From: Zonotrichia leucophrys gambelii | Taxonomy: Eukaryota; Chordata; Aves; Passeriformes; Passerellidae | Reading direction: 5' to 3' | DNA: 64,000 nt | Assembly: GCF_028769735.1 (NCBI RefSeq) | Contig: NC_088178.1 | Span: 10,256,857 to 10,320,856, forward strand | Shown here: positions 25,101 through 37,706 of the stretch, piece by piece | Position numbering within the stretch: position 1 is the first letter of the stretch | How the letters are laid out: every line of letters begins with the position of its first letter | Position numbers and translations under genes: made by a program | The notes under the pieces: model-generated | Told to the model about the DNA's origin: nothing | Database searches by the model: none | What the model saw: the letters and a program-made list of their open reading frames with translations, nothing else

Positions 25101-28100
25101 AATCCTTCTTCTGAAGAGGAAAATAATATTAGGCTCAAAATTAATATTTGCATAATACTCAGGTTTTTTTCTGTCTTGCAATATACTCACTGGTTGGAAA
25201 GTAGAAGAGAAAAGATTTGAGAAGGATGAAATGTTGCCTTTACTGTGTTGTGAGAGCTCTGCCCTCTCTTCTGAGGATATCCGTGTAAGGCTTCCATGCT
25301 GTAACCAAAAGAGCTTCTTTGTGGTTGGACATGGCTTTGAAAAGTTGCATGTTATGCCATGACTCTTTCACATTAGCAACTTTACTTGCTGTATTTGAAA
25401 ACTCAAAACATAGTATGTAATTTTTAGTTTGAAATTTTGTGGGGAAAAAATTCCTATGGTCCTTGTGGTATTTGGACTTCGTCACAGATGAGCTGTGCTT
25501 AATCTCTAGCTGTGGCCTTTCACATCTTAATCAAGTTGGGTTATTTTTGTGTTGTATTTGATTTTGGAAAAGAAATATATTGAAAACTAAAATATCAAAC
25601 CCGTAGATTCATTAAGTTTTTGACTTTAAATGTAAAGGCTTGCTGCTCCATACATGCTGCTATAGTGAGGCATCTCAGCCTTGTCTGGTGTGACTACAGA
25701 GCTGGACTTGGCGTAATGCAGCATTACTGATCTGGTAGCAGAATGTGCAAGAGTCTTCCTGCCCACAGCACTGCACTAAGTGTTCTTCTACAGAGCTTTC
25801 CTTATTCTACCTCCACATTTGGAGTAGACAACACACATTGATTTTTATTTTTCTGGGTTTTGTTGTATCACTAATTATCTTTCCATGTTTACAGCACTCT
25901 CTCTCCAGATCAAGCATACAATTTCTTACTTTGCCCTGTTTTTTTTGAATATTGCTTTTAATATAAAGAAGAATGAATACAGTGTATCATCTTTGTTCTG
26001 TTAATAGGAGGTATATTTTGAGTAGTTCATGCACTTCAATCTTTGTGGAATATAGCCTGAGAGAAGAATGAGGGAGAATTTTTACATATGGAAGAAAGTT
26101 GTGTAGTCACATTCGCGTGTTAAACTACTGTCTATATAAGGTTGTAATGTTTTTTTCTTTTGATCCACTTATTATTTTTTAAGATTGATTCTGTTCTAAT
26201 TAAATGAATGGAATTTTTTCTTTGGTTTGTTCTTGAAAAATGGTCAGGTTGTTAGGTTTAATTTGATATGCTTTCAATCTCATGAGTCTTGCACTTTTGG
26301 CTTATACTTATGAACACATTTCTGCAAGATGTTCTGGTCTGAACCAAATGGTCAGTAAAAATGAGCTTTTGTTGGGAGTGAAGTACTGCAACTTGTTCTA
26401 GGGATTTTTCAGGATTGCTTGGAGTGTAGCCTAAGAAGTTTTGGCAGCTCTCTGGCAGACACATGAAATACAGGCTGCACTGAGTTAACAGCCAAAAATA
26501 ATTCTTTTTCTCCTGGTTTGGAAAGTTCTTGACTTTGAGATTAATTTTATCCTGCTGCTGTACTTTCCTGCTGTGGATGGGTAGTATGCACAGCTGCTTC
26601 AGTTAGCAGGAGTTGTGGCATTGACATCTTGCATGTTAGAGCAGAGAGAGAGACGCATAGTTGAACCAGTACTGATTGTAAGGTTATTCTCAGGCATAGA
26701 AGAAAAATTCCTTTTGCTTTTTTGAGTACAGTTTCATTTTCAGCATGTTCATTTTCAGCAGGTGGATTTCAAGATGGACCTTTCTGACACTGGGTACTTA
26801 AACAAATTCTTTGGATGGTTTTTTTGTAAGCCTTTTAATTCCATCCAGGAGGGAGTGATGCTTGCATGGTTATCTATGTTTCATTGCAGTTTGTGGCTGA
26901 TCTGTATTTTAGTCTGAAAGTTATTTATAATACATAAGAATGAAACTTATAAGTATCTCCAACTTTAATGGAAGAATATGTAATTTTCTATGTTGCAAAA
27001 AGCTTCTGGTTTCTCCTTTGAGTACTGTAGGTTCTTTCATTCCTGCCCTCATTATTTTTTCCTATTTTAATTCCTTTACATCATGCCTTGCTATTTTTTG
27101 ATAGAAGAATACCAGAAATCTATGGAGTCCTAAGCATTTTAATATAAATAACAGTAAAAAATAATTAACTCTTACTGTATTTTTTTCTTGCCTGATACAG
27201 TCTAGATTAATATTAAGTTATGTACCTAGCATTTCAGCATTATTGATTTTGACAGTGTTAAGCTAGTTTGGGGATCTTCTTGAATTAAAAAAAAAAAAAG
27301 AAAAAAGGAATGAATTGAAAATGCCTGTTCTCTCATTCAGTCTTGGAAATGGCACAGATGACAGAAAAAATTGAATAGATTACTTAATAAAATTTAAATC
27401 TGAAAACAGTCACTGGTACAACAAATGATGAGTGGTTTACATTTAAATGATACTCCTGCTTTTAAAAGGGATCAGTAGGGAAGGTAAACACAACACAAGT
27501 ACACTAGTGGACCAGTGCTTTGTATATAAATGTGATTTTTGGAAATAAGCCTGCTAGTAGTGTGTTGGTATCTTGGCAGTGTGAGTAGTGATCTTTTATT
27601 TTGTTTAATTTACTGTGTGCATCTGCAGCTGTGGGCGCTGTGCAACACTTTTAAACAAGACTAACCAAACCCTGGTGAATATTTTCTTATTGCTTTGGAA
27701 GCATTCAGGTTATCCAGTATCTTGCTGCATAGTTATGACCTAACTGTCCTAAATTTGCTGCTAATGTTTTCAAATATGGTGCTTCTCAGGCTGTGAGCTG
27801 CTTTTCCTTGTGCATTCACATACTAAAATATTGTTGAGAACGATCCTAGTTACTCAAACAAAAATAAAAACCAGATGTTTAATCTTCTATTTATTGTCAC
27901 AGCTTATAGGGTATATTTAAGAAGTCTACATAATATCATAATCCAGATTTCATTTCAAGGTGTTTGGTAAAGTCTGTACTTCTGGTTCTTGTCAGTGAAA
28001 AACATTAAAGTCTAAATAAAACTAGTTGTTTGGGGATTGAGATTTCCTGCTGTGAATGTTGCCTCATGTTCTAGATTTCATTTAATGCAAATTTTCTAAT

Positions 28101-28111
28101 TTTGTTTTTAG
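13118..28111 (+). other. VAV3: VAV3 intron, 15.0 kb
   Basis: This long AT-rich intron separates the PH and C1 exons. It contains scattered T-runs and an A-run at about 27287-27306. GC-richer but CpG-poor patches lie near 14430-14620 and 24290-24620, and I could not assign them to a repeat family. One open segment at 18102-18337 ends at a consensus donor and is discussed as a possible cryptic exon. No other gene, RNA gene or clear transposon is recognisable by eye. Confidence 0.8.
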
Positions 28112-28213
28112 GTCAAACATCCGGCCAGACTATGCAGACACGAGCTTTCATGAGTTCAAAATGCACACCTTCAGTCGGGTGACATCTTGCAAAGTCTGTC
28201 AGATGCTTCTGAG
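28112..28213 (+). CDS. VAV3: VAV3 coding exon (C1 zinc finger, first half)
   Basis: The 102-nt exon completes the Leu codon, encodes SNIRPDYADTSFHEFKMHTF and SRVTSCKVCQMLL, and ends within an Arg codon (ag|gtattg). It supplies the first three zinc ligands of the C1 domain: His (in FHEF), then 12 residues, then the CKVC pair. The acceptor is ttgtttttag. In Vav proteins the C1 domain packs on the DH-PH unit and supports exchange activity; it is of the atypical kind that does not respond to diacylglycerol. A CR1 3' end lies only about 40-50 nt past the donor. Confidence 0.96.
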
Positions 28214-29329
28214 GTATTGTCAAGGTTTTTTGGGTGCTGGTCTCCCCACTTTCTGCTCCTATAAGGTCAGGCTGGATGGGGCTTTGAGCATCCCAGTCTA
28301 GTGAAAGGTGTCCCTACCCATGGCAGAGAGTTTGGATAATCTTTAAGATTATCCCAACCCAAGCTTGTCTACGATTTTATGTTGCATATTATTGATATTC
28401 TGAAAAATGAAGCCACAGCATTTTAGCAAGGGCATTTGAGTGTGGGTGGTGCCTTTAAGTACAGGCATGGAATAAATGGACTTCAGGTATGTTCCTCCTT
28501 GTCATAATTTTTTTCTTTGTTTAGCAGTGCTTTTCCTGACTAGTCAGATTGACCTGTTTTTTCAGAGATTTTTTTTTTTCAATTTTTTCCCCTCAGTGCA
28601 ATACAGTCTAAGTGACTGTGAACAGTGGTGCAGACCTTCTAAACTTAAAAGTCAGGAGAGCTAATTCCTGACTTTGGAGAAGTGTAGTTGAGTTACTGGG
28701 TCTGCACCAACTGCTGATGCTGTGGAGCAGCTGTTGTGCATTCAGGACTCAGCCCCCAGGACGCCACCAGCTGTGTATTCCCAAGTGCCACCCTCTGGTA
28801 AAGAGACAGAGGAAGTAGCAGCTCTGAGTATTACCTGAAGTGTCCATGATCTGTGTTTTAAAAACTGCACAAATTCAAAGTCAAGAATATTTGCTGTACA
28901 GCCTAAAAACTACTTAATCCTTAAATAGACCTTGAGACTTACAACTCTCTTGAACTGGATGCTCTTCTTCATGGTGCATAGGCAAATTCCCACTGAGATG
29001 AAGTGAAATGTAGAACTGTAATGGGATGGATGCATAATGGTACAGTTTCAAGTGTACTGTTTTGAAGTAGCTTTGGCTTACATGGAAATGGAGGCTATTA
29101 TTCTGCTAGTAGTCTGAAAGAACTGTCTTGTTGTGATTTTGAAATGGCGAGTAGTGACAGAAAGCAGATGAACTGCTTGCTAGTCAGTTGTCACTTTTTC
29201 TCAAGCCTTTAAGGACTATCATTATGCAGAACAACAAATGGCTTCTAATACCTTCTGCCATGTCTCTTATGTCCTTTATCTGTGGAATTTGTCACCTCTA
29301 ATGTATCACTACCTAATTTTATTTTACAG
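28214..29329 (+). other. VAV3: VAV3 intron within the C1 domain, 1.1 kb
   Basis: The intron splits the C1 zinc finger between its CKVC and CSKC pairs. Its first 170 nt hold a CR1 3' end (annotated separately). The remainder is plain AT-rich intron. Confidence 0.85.
28254..28380 (+). mobile_element. CR1 LINE 3' end
   Basis: The block has the CR1 tail order: GGCTGGATGGGGCTTTGAGC, a CCCAGTCTAGTG motif, AGGTGTCCCTACCCATGGCA, then a diverged AACCCAAGCTTGTCTACGATTTTATG ending related to the ATTCTATG tail repeats of CR1. It is 5'-truncated, as most CR1 copies are, and lies in gene-sense orientation close to the donor of the 28112-28213 exon. Confidence 0.85.
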
Positions 29330-29430
29330 GGGAACATTTTATCAAGGCTATTTATGTTCTAAGTGTGGAGCTGGAGCACACAAAGAATGTTTAGGAAGAC
29401 TAGACAATTGTGGCAGGGCTAATTTAGGTG
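29330..29430 (+). CDS. VAV3: VAV3 coding exon (C1 zinc finger, second half)
   Basis: The 101-nt exon completes the Arg codon and encodes [20 protein letters not shown] then [13 protein letters not shown], ending one base into a Glu codon (g|gtaagt). It provides the remaining zinc ligands: the CSKC pair, His, Cys of HKEC and Cys of DNC. The last spacing is six residues rather than the usual seven, as I recall also for other Vav C1 domains. Across the two exons all eight ligands are present. The acceptor is attttacag. Confidence 0.96.
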
Positions 29431-30851
29431 GTAAGTCATTTTAATTGTTAGAATACCATTTTTAATTAGGACATAAAACTTGCTAGATATAATTAAGGTT
29501 TAATTTACCTCTAATTTGTGTTTATTGTAACATGCATACTTGTGAAGCTACCATTTATAAGCACAATTAGAATTGCATTTAGGATTCATGCAGATTTTTA
29601 TTGCTACTAAATTGAAATGTTCCAAAGCAGGAGAGAACTGTTACAGGTCAAACCAAATTTCTTCATCAGTGTTGTATACAACAAGGAATTGCTCTTGTTT
29701 CAGTTGTGGACTGCTTATAAATAACCCCTGCAGTGCAGCACATCATCTATCATCCTTGTACTTCTCGCTTTATGTCAATTTTTGTGTTTTCCTCTCAGTT
29801 CCTAAAGCTGTTTGTGTTGCCTCAGCTTCCTCTTTCATCTCTTTGGTTTCCATGGTTTCTGTCCACTCACAATATTCACAAAAAGGTGATTGATGGCTCT
29901 CTACTTCCCACACCTAAGAACGATATTTTTTCTTCTTTTAATCAATTGCTTTGTGAATTTCTTCTCTGGCCACTGTCACTTTGCACTTCCCCTGTTGTTC
30001 TGCTCTTTGGGACTTTAAGGAATCTTTTGATTTCAACTACCATTTGGCCTCCCACAAATAACTCCAAAAATTTGACATGTTCCCGTTCTGCTCAGTATTA
30101 TACCTGTAAATCTCTTTCTGCCATCATCTGGATCTCTCTGCTAATGCTCAGTGTTAGTCCCCAGCACTGGCCGCCCTTCCCTTCCCTGTACCTGCTCTGT
30201 TGGTGGCAGTGAGTTTGTTACACTACTGCCACAGTCATAAAATCCTACTGACATTTTTGACTTTTCCCTCTGTCCAGCTTCTCAAATGTTCCTTTTTCTA
30301 AAGATTATTTTGAATTGCTGTTGTGTTTAAAAAAGAAAAGCCATTGGAGGCACATAATGATTTCTGGGAAGTGGAGTTTTATATATTGGACAAGTTTCTA
30401 GTCATGTATCATTCTCACTACTTTAAAACCTTTGCATTCCTTTTCAGAATTATTTTATCATAATTTGTGAAGTTTCTTATGTCTCACATACTTCACATAA
30501 GCTAATGCAACCTCTTCCCTTGGGTTATTTTCTTTTTGACATTAGTGTCTGCAATCTTTGTAAAATGCCGTTGCAGAGATACTCTCTCTCCCACTTTTGA
30601 ATTACGTGATGACTTTGTGCACTGCTCTTTATTAAGCTGCTGTTTCCAAATTTTGACTCTAGCTTGTTCCTTTCAACATTGTATAAGCTTGTTTCTGTCT
30701 TTGTCCCTGTGTGCATTACTTCTGACTTCTACTTGGCTTTTGAACAAGAAGAATCTCTGTGCTAATTACCTGTCCCAGTCTTCCATGAAATCAACAGGAT
30801 GGCAGGCCCTGAATTTTGCTGGAGTCAGTAAACTTTTTTTTTCTCAGCTGC

Positions 30852-30908
30852 TTTTCTGTGTTACAAATCTTCCATGCTATTTTCTGTGTTACAAATCTTC
30901 CATGCTAT
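30852..30908. repeat. 28-bp perfect tandem duplication
   Basis: The unit TTTTCTGTGTTACAAATCTT plus CCATGCTA occurs twice head to tail without mismatch, followed by one further T of the unit. Perfect identity suggests a recent slippage or duplication event, or an assembly artefact. It lies within the pyrimidine-rich part of the 8.3 kb intron. Confidence 0.9.
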
Positions 30909-33900
30909 CCTCCAAGTCTGAACTCTTTACAAATCATCTTTTTGTAGATCTAAAAACCGTACAAGCAGTCACAGTATTTGTGACTGAAACCCCTTTTGGA
31001 ACACAGACTTTTCACAGAACCTCCTGCAGATATTCTAAGGAAAGTAAATATTTAACATCATCTTAAAAATTGAATGTTTTAAAGCAGTTACTTGAAATTA
31101 ATAGAGTGGAAAAACAAACACATACTGTTCTTTCCAAAAGAACTGTCTTTTGTGGTACAAACCACCCCTACTTCCATTTTTTTTTTGTCTTGCTCCTTTT
31201 CTTTTAATCACTTCTGTATTTATATTTTAATTGGATAGCTGACACCCCAGGAGGCAGGAGCTTGTCTTTCTGTTCCTCTGTAAATATCTGTGGACACATA
31301 TGGTGCAACATGCATCAGTAAGAATGACCATAAATGCCTAGACAAGAAAAGGTCTGGTTTATTTTAATTTTCCTGCATACTTAAGCAATGCTGTAAAGAG
31401 AACAAAATAATGGTAACAACAAATGGTAATATTCCTCCTTCTTTTTAGTGGAATAAATTATAATTTTTAAAATTCAATTAAGCAGAATGGTCTTTTGAAT
31501 TTTACTTTAAATCATCTTCCTGATGTTTGTAGAATTATACTGTCCTGAAATTGCAAGCAACTGGGTTGATAAGATCCTTTTTTGTGTTACATGTTTTGGT
31601 TACATCCAGATGTTCAGCCCCCTGTCCTCTCTTCAAGCTTCACTTTCTCTTCTCGGTCTGTTTTTTCTTCTGTGCAAAGACTCTGTGATTGCTGCAGGTC
31701 TCATACAAGGCAGGAGAGTTGTGTATGTCCTACCTGCTCCTGGGGCAGAAGGACAGGAGGTGCTGAGCTGTGTCTTTCCTTCATCTGCTCTGTGATCATA
31801 GCTGCAAAATGCAGCTCTCAAGTGCAGCTCTTGCTGTACCTCCCCTTCCTTTAACCAACAGTGAGCATGGAAAGGACAAGGGGTTTTGCTTACCTGGCTG
31901 AAAATGTCATCCCTCCACCTGATAGAGGGACTTAGGCCAATGAGTAGGAAAGAAAATACTCAGGTTTTTCTCTACTGCTTTCCACTTTTACTCTTTATTT
32001 GCCTTTTTGAAGAAAGAAGAGTTGATTGAGCAGTGCTGGCTATTCAAAATGTGCACAGACCAAGGGAATGGTTTAAGGAGGAGCTTTACCAGTACCTGCT
32101 TCCCGATGTGGGCCTGAAAGGGATGATACAATAAAAAAAAAATCTCTAAAATATTGATTAGTGCAACTTCAATTTTTTTTTTTTTTGGAGCTGTTCCTTT
32201 AACTATTCCAAAGCTATACTGAGAAATGAGGTCTCCCATAAATTATCTTTCATGCTAAGCTATGAAATGTCATTAAAGGCATGCAGACATAAAGATATAA
32301 TGTAAAATTCAACATCTTCACTGCACTTTGTGGAAGAAGCATGCTCTGTAGGCACAACAATCTAACATGTTTTTAATTTTGAATACTTTTCTTTTGAAAT
32401 ATTTAGAGAAATTAATTTATGATAAATATAATATTTTTTAGCAGTATCAGTTGCAGTCCCTATGGGGAATGAGCACAGGCTTGTACAGCAGCAAAATGCC
32501 TGGAACACTTATTGTATTGCTATGTTTGGGTTGCTTTGTTGTGTTAGTTTGGTTTTTATCTCCCCACATTTTTTTTAGGGGACTATTACAGCCTTTTCCA
32601 CAAGGTATAATGTACATCAAACTGAATCATCCTTTTGGAAACTGGACATTCTTATTCCCCAGTCATGTGGTATTAGTTATGGCCACAGACATGGAATATA
32701 TATCTGTATATGTGTAGATATATGTATTTTCTGTTTAGTCTGGTGTTCTGTCATTCTGCCAGTGCCATTACAGATGCTTCACAGCAAAATGCTAATCCTC
32801 TATGTGGTAGACAATGTCCAGGAATGGTGCTCCTTGCTTGATCCTGTTAAACTTTCTTCCTTCCTTTTTTGGTGTTTGAAGAACTTTTACATCTTGCTAA
32901 TGCTTTTGCATTTCCCTTTTTGGAAATGTCCCACTGCAATTCAGTGTTAGAACAGTGAGTTCTCTGTGAACATGTGACTTCAGGCTTTTGTGAGAAGTCT
33001 TGACTGACTGCTTCCCTATGATAAATTATTTTGACTTCTTAATAGTGTATTCTCTATATGGAACAGTTTCATTTTTTAAACTATCTTTTTATGAGTGTAA
33101 TTTTTTCTATGATTCAAATATTTTTCATTCCTGTTCTGTAAACTTCTTGTACTTCTAGAGGCTTATTTAAAAAAAGGTGATCAGAGTTCAAAGCACTGCA
33201 GTGGGAATATGCCATTAGGTTTCTCAAAGGCTTTTGAATTTTCCGCAGCATTTTCTGGTTCTGTTAAGTTTAAGGTTCTGTTTCCTTTATAGACCATGAG
33301 CAGATGTTTTTGCCAGCCTTTCTGAAATGATGCTTAGAACTTTCCTGAGTGGATTAAATCTTCTTAAATTTCATTCCAAGCTGCACTTTGAGAAAATTCA
33401 AAAGACACACATCCAAAGATAGATGAAACCTTTTGAATGACAAAATTATTAAGTGTCAGATTTAGATGATACACTTATGAGAGAAACATTGACAAAATCT
33501 GAAGATGAATTGCTGTGTTCTCATACTATGCCTTATACACAAACATATGCCAGTTCTTCAGATGTTTTGCTTCAAAGAAGGCCAGTTCAGCACATTGTAG
33601 AAATTTTAGTGATAAAAGATGCAGAGTTAATCAGTTGAATTAATAAACAGAACAAAATGTTTGCGTTTAGCCCTAGGGTTTTCTTGGTTGCTGTTCCTGC
33701 CCTTGCTGTTCTAAATCAGCAGTGCTGGTTGAAGTCTTCTGTGCTTGTTTCTGTCATTATTGATTTAAGGTTTTTTCCCCCCTAAAATGCTGTCCTTTAC
33801 ATCCTCAAATAGTCCTCTACATTTCATATATTTTACTTTTCTGCCCTATCACGTAATTTTTCTCTTATTTGGAATCCTTGCTAATGTTCTGGTGAACTCC

Positions 33901-36604
33901 TGTGGGTCTTCAACAAAACTGTATGAAATCCTTAAACACAAGGATTAGAAAATGGATGGACATACTTCTGTCACAGGCCATTTATAAAGACATACATGGT
34001 GTTCTTTCCTCTGCTGACTATGAGGGCATCTCCTCTCCCTTGTTACATCTTCTGGCTTTTCAGCTGCATTCCTGAGTCTCATTTCATGGCCACAGAGCAA
34101 TTTGACTCCTCTGGTGATGCTCTCCCACTGGCTGGAAGGGTTTGTGTCTGGGAATGGTTTAGACTGGGGCCTTGGGTAGGCAAGAATGAGTAAGACACAC
34201 CTTTACTAGCCAAAGGGAGAAGCTGTATCCCTTGTTGTTCCCACTTCCATTGTACAGTCTGTTCTGTGTCCCTTGCAATTTCTTCAGAGGCCTCGTAGGA
34301 TTGATAAGACAGTATCACTCTGCCCAGAACACACTGAAGAACTCGTCTGTTTCCTAGTCTAAGCCAGCAGAATGAACAATTCCTTTTTATTTCCAGACTG
34401 GAATTTTTCCAAGTCCATCAAATTATGTTGAATTAAGTATTTTCAGGCAAATGCTTGCTGGTTCTACTGACTATTCAATATTTCAATTAGAGAAACCACC
34501 AATGATTCTAGAATCTGAAAGTGTTTTGCATATTTTAAATATAGTGCCAAACCCACAGAATTTTCTTCTTTATATTGCTTTTCCCAGGGAATGTTAAAGG
34601 TGTGTCTCATCAGGTCATAAATAGATTAGAAAAACATTAGCTGGTCATTTTTATAGTAAATCTTACTTAATTTATGCACAATTTCTTTCTCATTTGGATA
34701 ATTTCTTTTGGAAAGGTTTTATATTTCTTTCGATGAAAAAGAAGTTTCTTCAGCTGTGAGATGAACTAAAAGACAATGTTGGCATATGAATGGGTTAAGT
34801 TTAGTATGGCTTTCATACAGTAATGTGCATGCCCAGTGATACAGTCCATGCTGTTCGTGTCCTAATTGCTTGCTACAGCACATTAGAGATTATTCATGAA
34901 AAGCCTGTGGTCTTGACATCTCAGAAGAAACCAGCAGCTTTCACTATTTACATTTTTGCTGACTTAATCAATAGTTGCAAAGTTGCTGGCTCCCCTCCAA
35001 ACCTCTTATGTCAACAGCATTGACAAGTAAATGTTCAAATCTCACAAAGTTCATTGGAGTTATGCCACTTTTTTAAAAACTGCAACAGAGGTTGAGCTGT
35101 ATTGCTTAACTAATGATTCTTGCTCGACCTGAACAAAAGCCAGTTAGGGCACTTGATATTTTTTAGGATCCTATAGTGTGGTACATCTGGGTCACATTTC
35201 TAATTTTGTTCTGATTGAGTAATGACTGGCTAAATGACTGCAAAGGAACACGTAGTCCCACAGCTCCTTCCCAGGGATTTAGTTTATAGCTCCTGCATTT
35301 TAAATATTTTGAGTTTTGTTTTAAAATAGAAAGGTGAGTAGTTTATTACATGTACTTTTTATTTACACTCTGTTTTGTTAGCATGTAGATCCAGCTGCTC
35401 TGTTGCATCCCTGAAGAACAGCTTACACCCATTTTCTGAGCTCTGTTCCCTCACTTACTGAGACCAGCTGCTGCTCCTCTTGCTTCTGTAGTAAAATATA
35501 ATTATCAAAATGTGACCCAATGGTAATGTGGCCTCAGTGAATAAACAAGAAAAACCCCAAAACTGTACTGAACTATGGCATTAGTTGACTGTCAGAACTG
35601 AGAACTCACTTGGTGATTTCATTGGCACACTGGTGCTGAGCAGAAACTTAATTAAAGTTGTCATGTGTAAAATATCTGCTGGCAGATATCCGCAGGAACT
35701 ACTTTTTTTCCCCTCCTAAAAATAGAAACGAAGGTTTTCTTGGTCTTGTACTTGTGTAATGTTTGGAAAACAGGTCTTTCATGAGGATGTGATACAAATA
35801 TTTCAATACAGAATATTCTGAAATACAGGCCTATTTAAACTGCAATGAAATAACAAGTTTTAATTTTTTGAATAGGCTTTTAGGTGGAAATACAGACACT
35901 GGATATTGTGAAGCCAGAAATGGCCTTTTGGTCCATCAGTGTTGGTTTTATTTTAATCCAAATCTCTCACTTCCCTTATAATGAAATTTATTTTACATGA
36001 ATGATCAGGAGTACTTGTTATCTTCTTATGTAGTGATTTCTTGAACTCGGTTATTCAGTTATTGAAAGTTAATCACTGAATTTCCTAATTATTTATTTTA
36101 AAAACCTTTGGGATGTCATGATTGCCAGATGGAACTTGTTCATCTAGTTGGATTGGGGATATTTTTTAGAGGTAAAAATAATATTTAATGGCAATGTTTA
36201 AAAATCAGATTCATTCATTCCCATTGGAGGATAGAACACCATTACCATTTCAACTTTTTGATAAATGGCCTGCTGAAATAAATGTAAGTCTTTAGAATAT
36301 AGAAAAGAAAGAAAACCTACAAGTCTGGGATAGATGTTTTGGCCTCCTTTGCAACTACTTACCTGTATAATTTGCCTTCATTTCAAGTCCTTCATAGTGC
36401 TGACATCAAACATTCAAAAGAGGAGATTTTATTCAGATTTTGGCAAAAATTCTGAAAGGTGTGTCAGATTGTAAAATACCAAAATTTTATTGAATTTCAG
36501 CTGCATTTGGGCTACTAATTCCCTCAGCCTGCTTAGAAAACCTCAACAGGCTACGTGCATCTCCTCCTTTGGAGGCTTATTTTTCTTCTTTGCTCACTCT
36601 AGAA

Positions 36605-36775
36605 ATGCAGAGGGATCCCTCTGGGTGGGTGGCAGTCCCAGAGAGCTCTCGGTGGCGGTGCTGGCGGCTCTGCGGGCGTACGTGCGCGCAGCGGTGCCAG
36701 CGCTGCGGGGCTGTGCCCGCCCAAGCCAGCGCGCAGCCGCGGGCTCGGCCCCGGCACGCCAGGGCTGCTGCTTTC
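36605..36775. promoter_or_regulatory. Second CpG-rich island in the same intron
   Basis: A compact GC-rich patch has about 19 CpGs within roughly 110 bp (36650-36760), including several CGCG steps and repeated GCGG or GCGC motifs. It is flanked sharply by AT-rich intron and lies about 700 bp upstream of the other CpG island. Such CpG density in an intron usually means the DNA is kept unmethylated in the germline. It may be a second start region of the same internal promoter, a divergent antisense start, or an enhancer. The open frames crossing it in several phases on both strands are expected from its composition and are not good coding candidates. Confidence 0.5.
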
Positions 36776-37439
36776 CCACACTCGCTGCCTCATGGAACCT
36801 TTCTTTGTGGAACAAAAGTTAAAGTTTATTATTTGTTCTACTGTGGGCATGCCTTCCTGTTCAGAAGTTAGTGCAGTAAAAGTTTTCCACTGCCTTCAAG
36901 TGCACAGAGACCAGGAACGTGCAGCTTGTGCTGGGCGTCAGTAGTGTGTATAGTGTGAGAGGCAGACACAGGCAAATACAGCTGTGTGTGCTTTGGTAAG
37001 GCACCAACCCAACATCTCGAGTGCACCCAAATACCTGCTGTCAGATTGGAGTTCAAAGGAGATGTAGAAAAGATACCCTCTTTTGTGCCTTTTGTGATGT
37101 GTGGTGGTATGTATGTACTGAAGTGTCACTGGCTTTATTCAGTCTTTCTGATGTCCCTCAGGATTTTTTCCCTAATTTTTAAGTAGTACCATAAAATTTA
37201 TAGTAAAAGCAAATAAAGCAGCAGTGGTGTCAGTCTCTGGTATACTAATGCAATGCTGAATTGAACATGAAACACAAAACACTTTGAAGCTAAAGGTATA
37301 CATTTAACCTTGATACACCTTGTCACACTGTGAAAAGACAGGGGAAAAAAATAAGGCATGAACTCGACTTGCAATCAACTGTAGCTTTGAGTTCCCAACG
37401 AGGCAGTATTTATGCATCATTTTTGCAGTGTTCTCAGGG

Positions 37440-37620
37440 CTTGTCAGGGGTGGTGTCCCGGCCTGCCGTGCCGCTGCTGGAGCGTGCAGGTGCCCTGCAG
37501 CCGGAGCCAGCCCGGCCATGGGCGCAGCCCGGCGGGGCCAATGAGCGGCGGGAGCGCGGCGGGGTTTGCACAACAGCACCCGGCGCGCCCGGGCTCTGGG
37601 CGGCTGCACGGATCAGGTGG
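37440..37620 (+). promoter_or_regulatory. CpG island, candidate internal VAV3 promoter
   Basis: About 180 bp with roughly 20 CpG dinucleotides stand in an AT-rich, CpG-poor intron. It holds a CCAAT box at 37538-37542 (GGGGCCAATGAGCGG), a GC box GGGCGG at 37598-37603, and no TATA box, as in dispersed CpG promoters. It ends about 90 nt before the in-frame ATG at 37707 of the putative short VAV3 isoform. It contains small upstream frames, including ATG at 37518 (eight codons) and ATG at 37541 (about 41 codons), which would act as uORFs if transcription begins upstream of them. Promoter activity is inferred from composition and position. Confidence 0.65.
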
Positions 37621-37706
37621 CAAAGGAGGCAGCAGGGTTTTCTGGTACACACGCAGCACAGGCTGAGATTGCTCTGTAAAAGGTGCACAATTTGCAATCA
37701 ACAATA

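Noticed and set aside
28112..29430. Classical diacylglycerol-binding C1 domain
   Set aside because: Zinc ligands are all present, but the last Cys spacing is six residues and the sequence is the Vav-type atypical C1.
30536..31066. 176-codon open frame on the + strand
   Set aside because: It lies in a G-poor, pyrimidine-rich tract that opens frames by composition. The product has no domain, contains the 28-bp duplication, and does not fit VAV3 splicing phases.
36490..36871. Overlapping frames of 73-110 codons on both strands
   Set aside because: These are caused by the CpG-rich, stop-poor island. Frames in several phases on both strands cannot all be coding.
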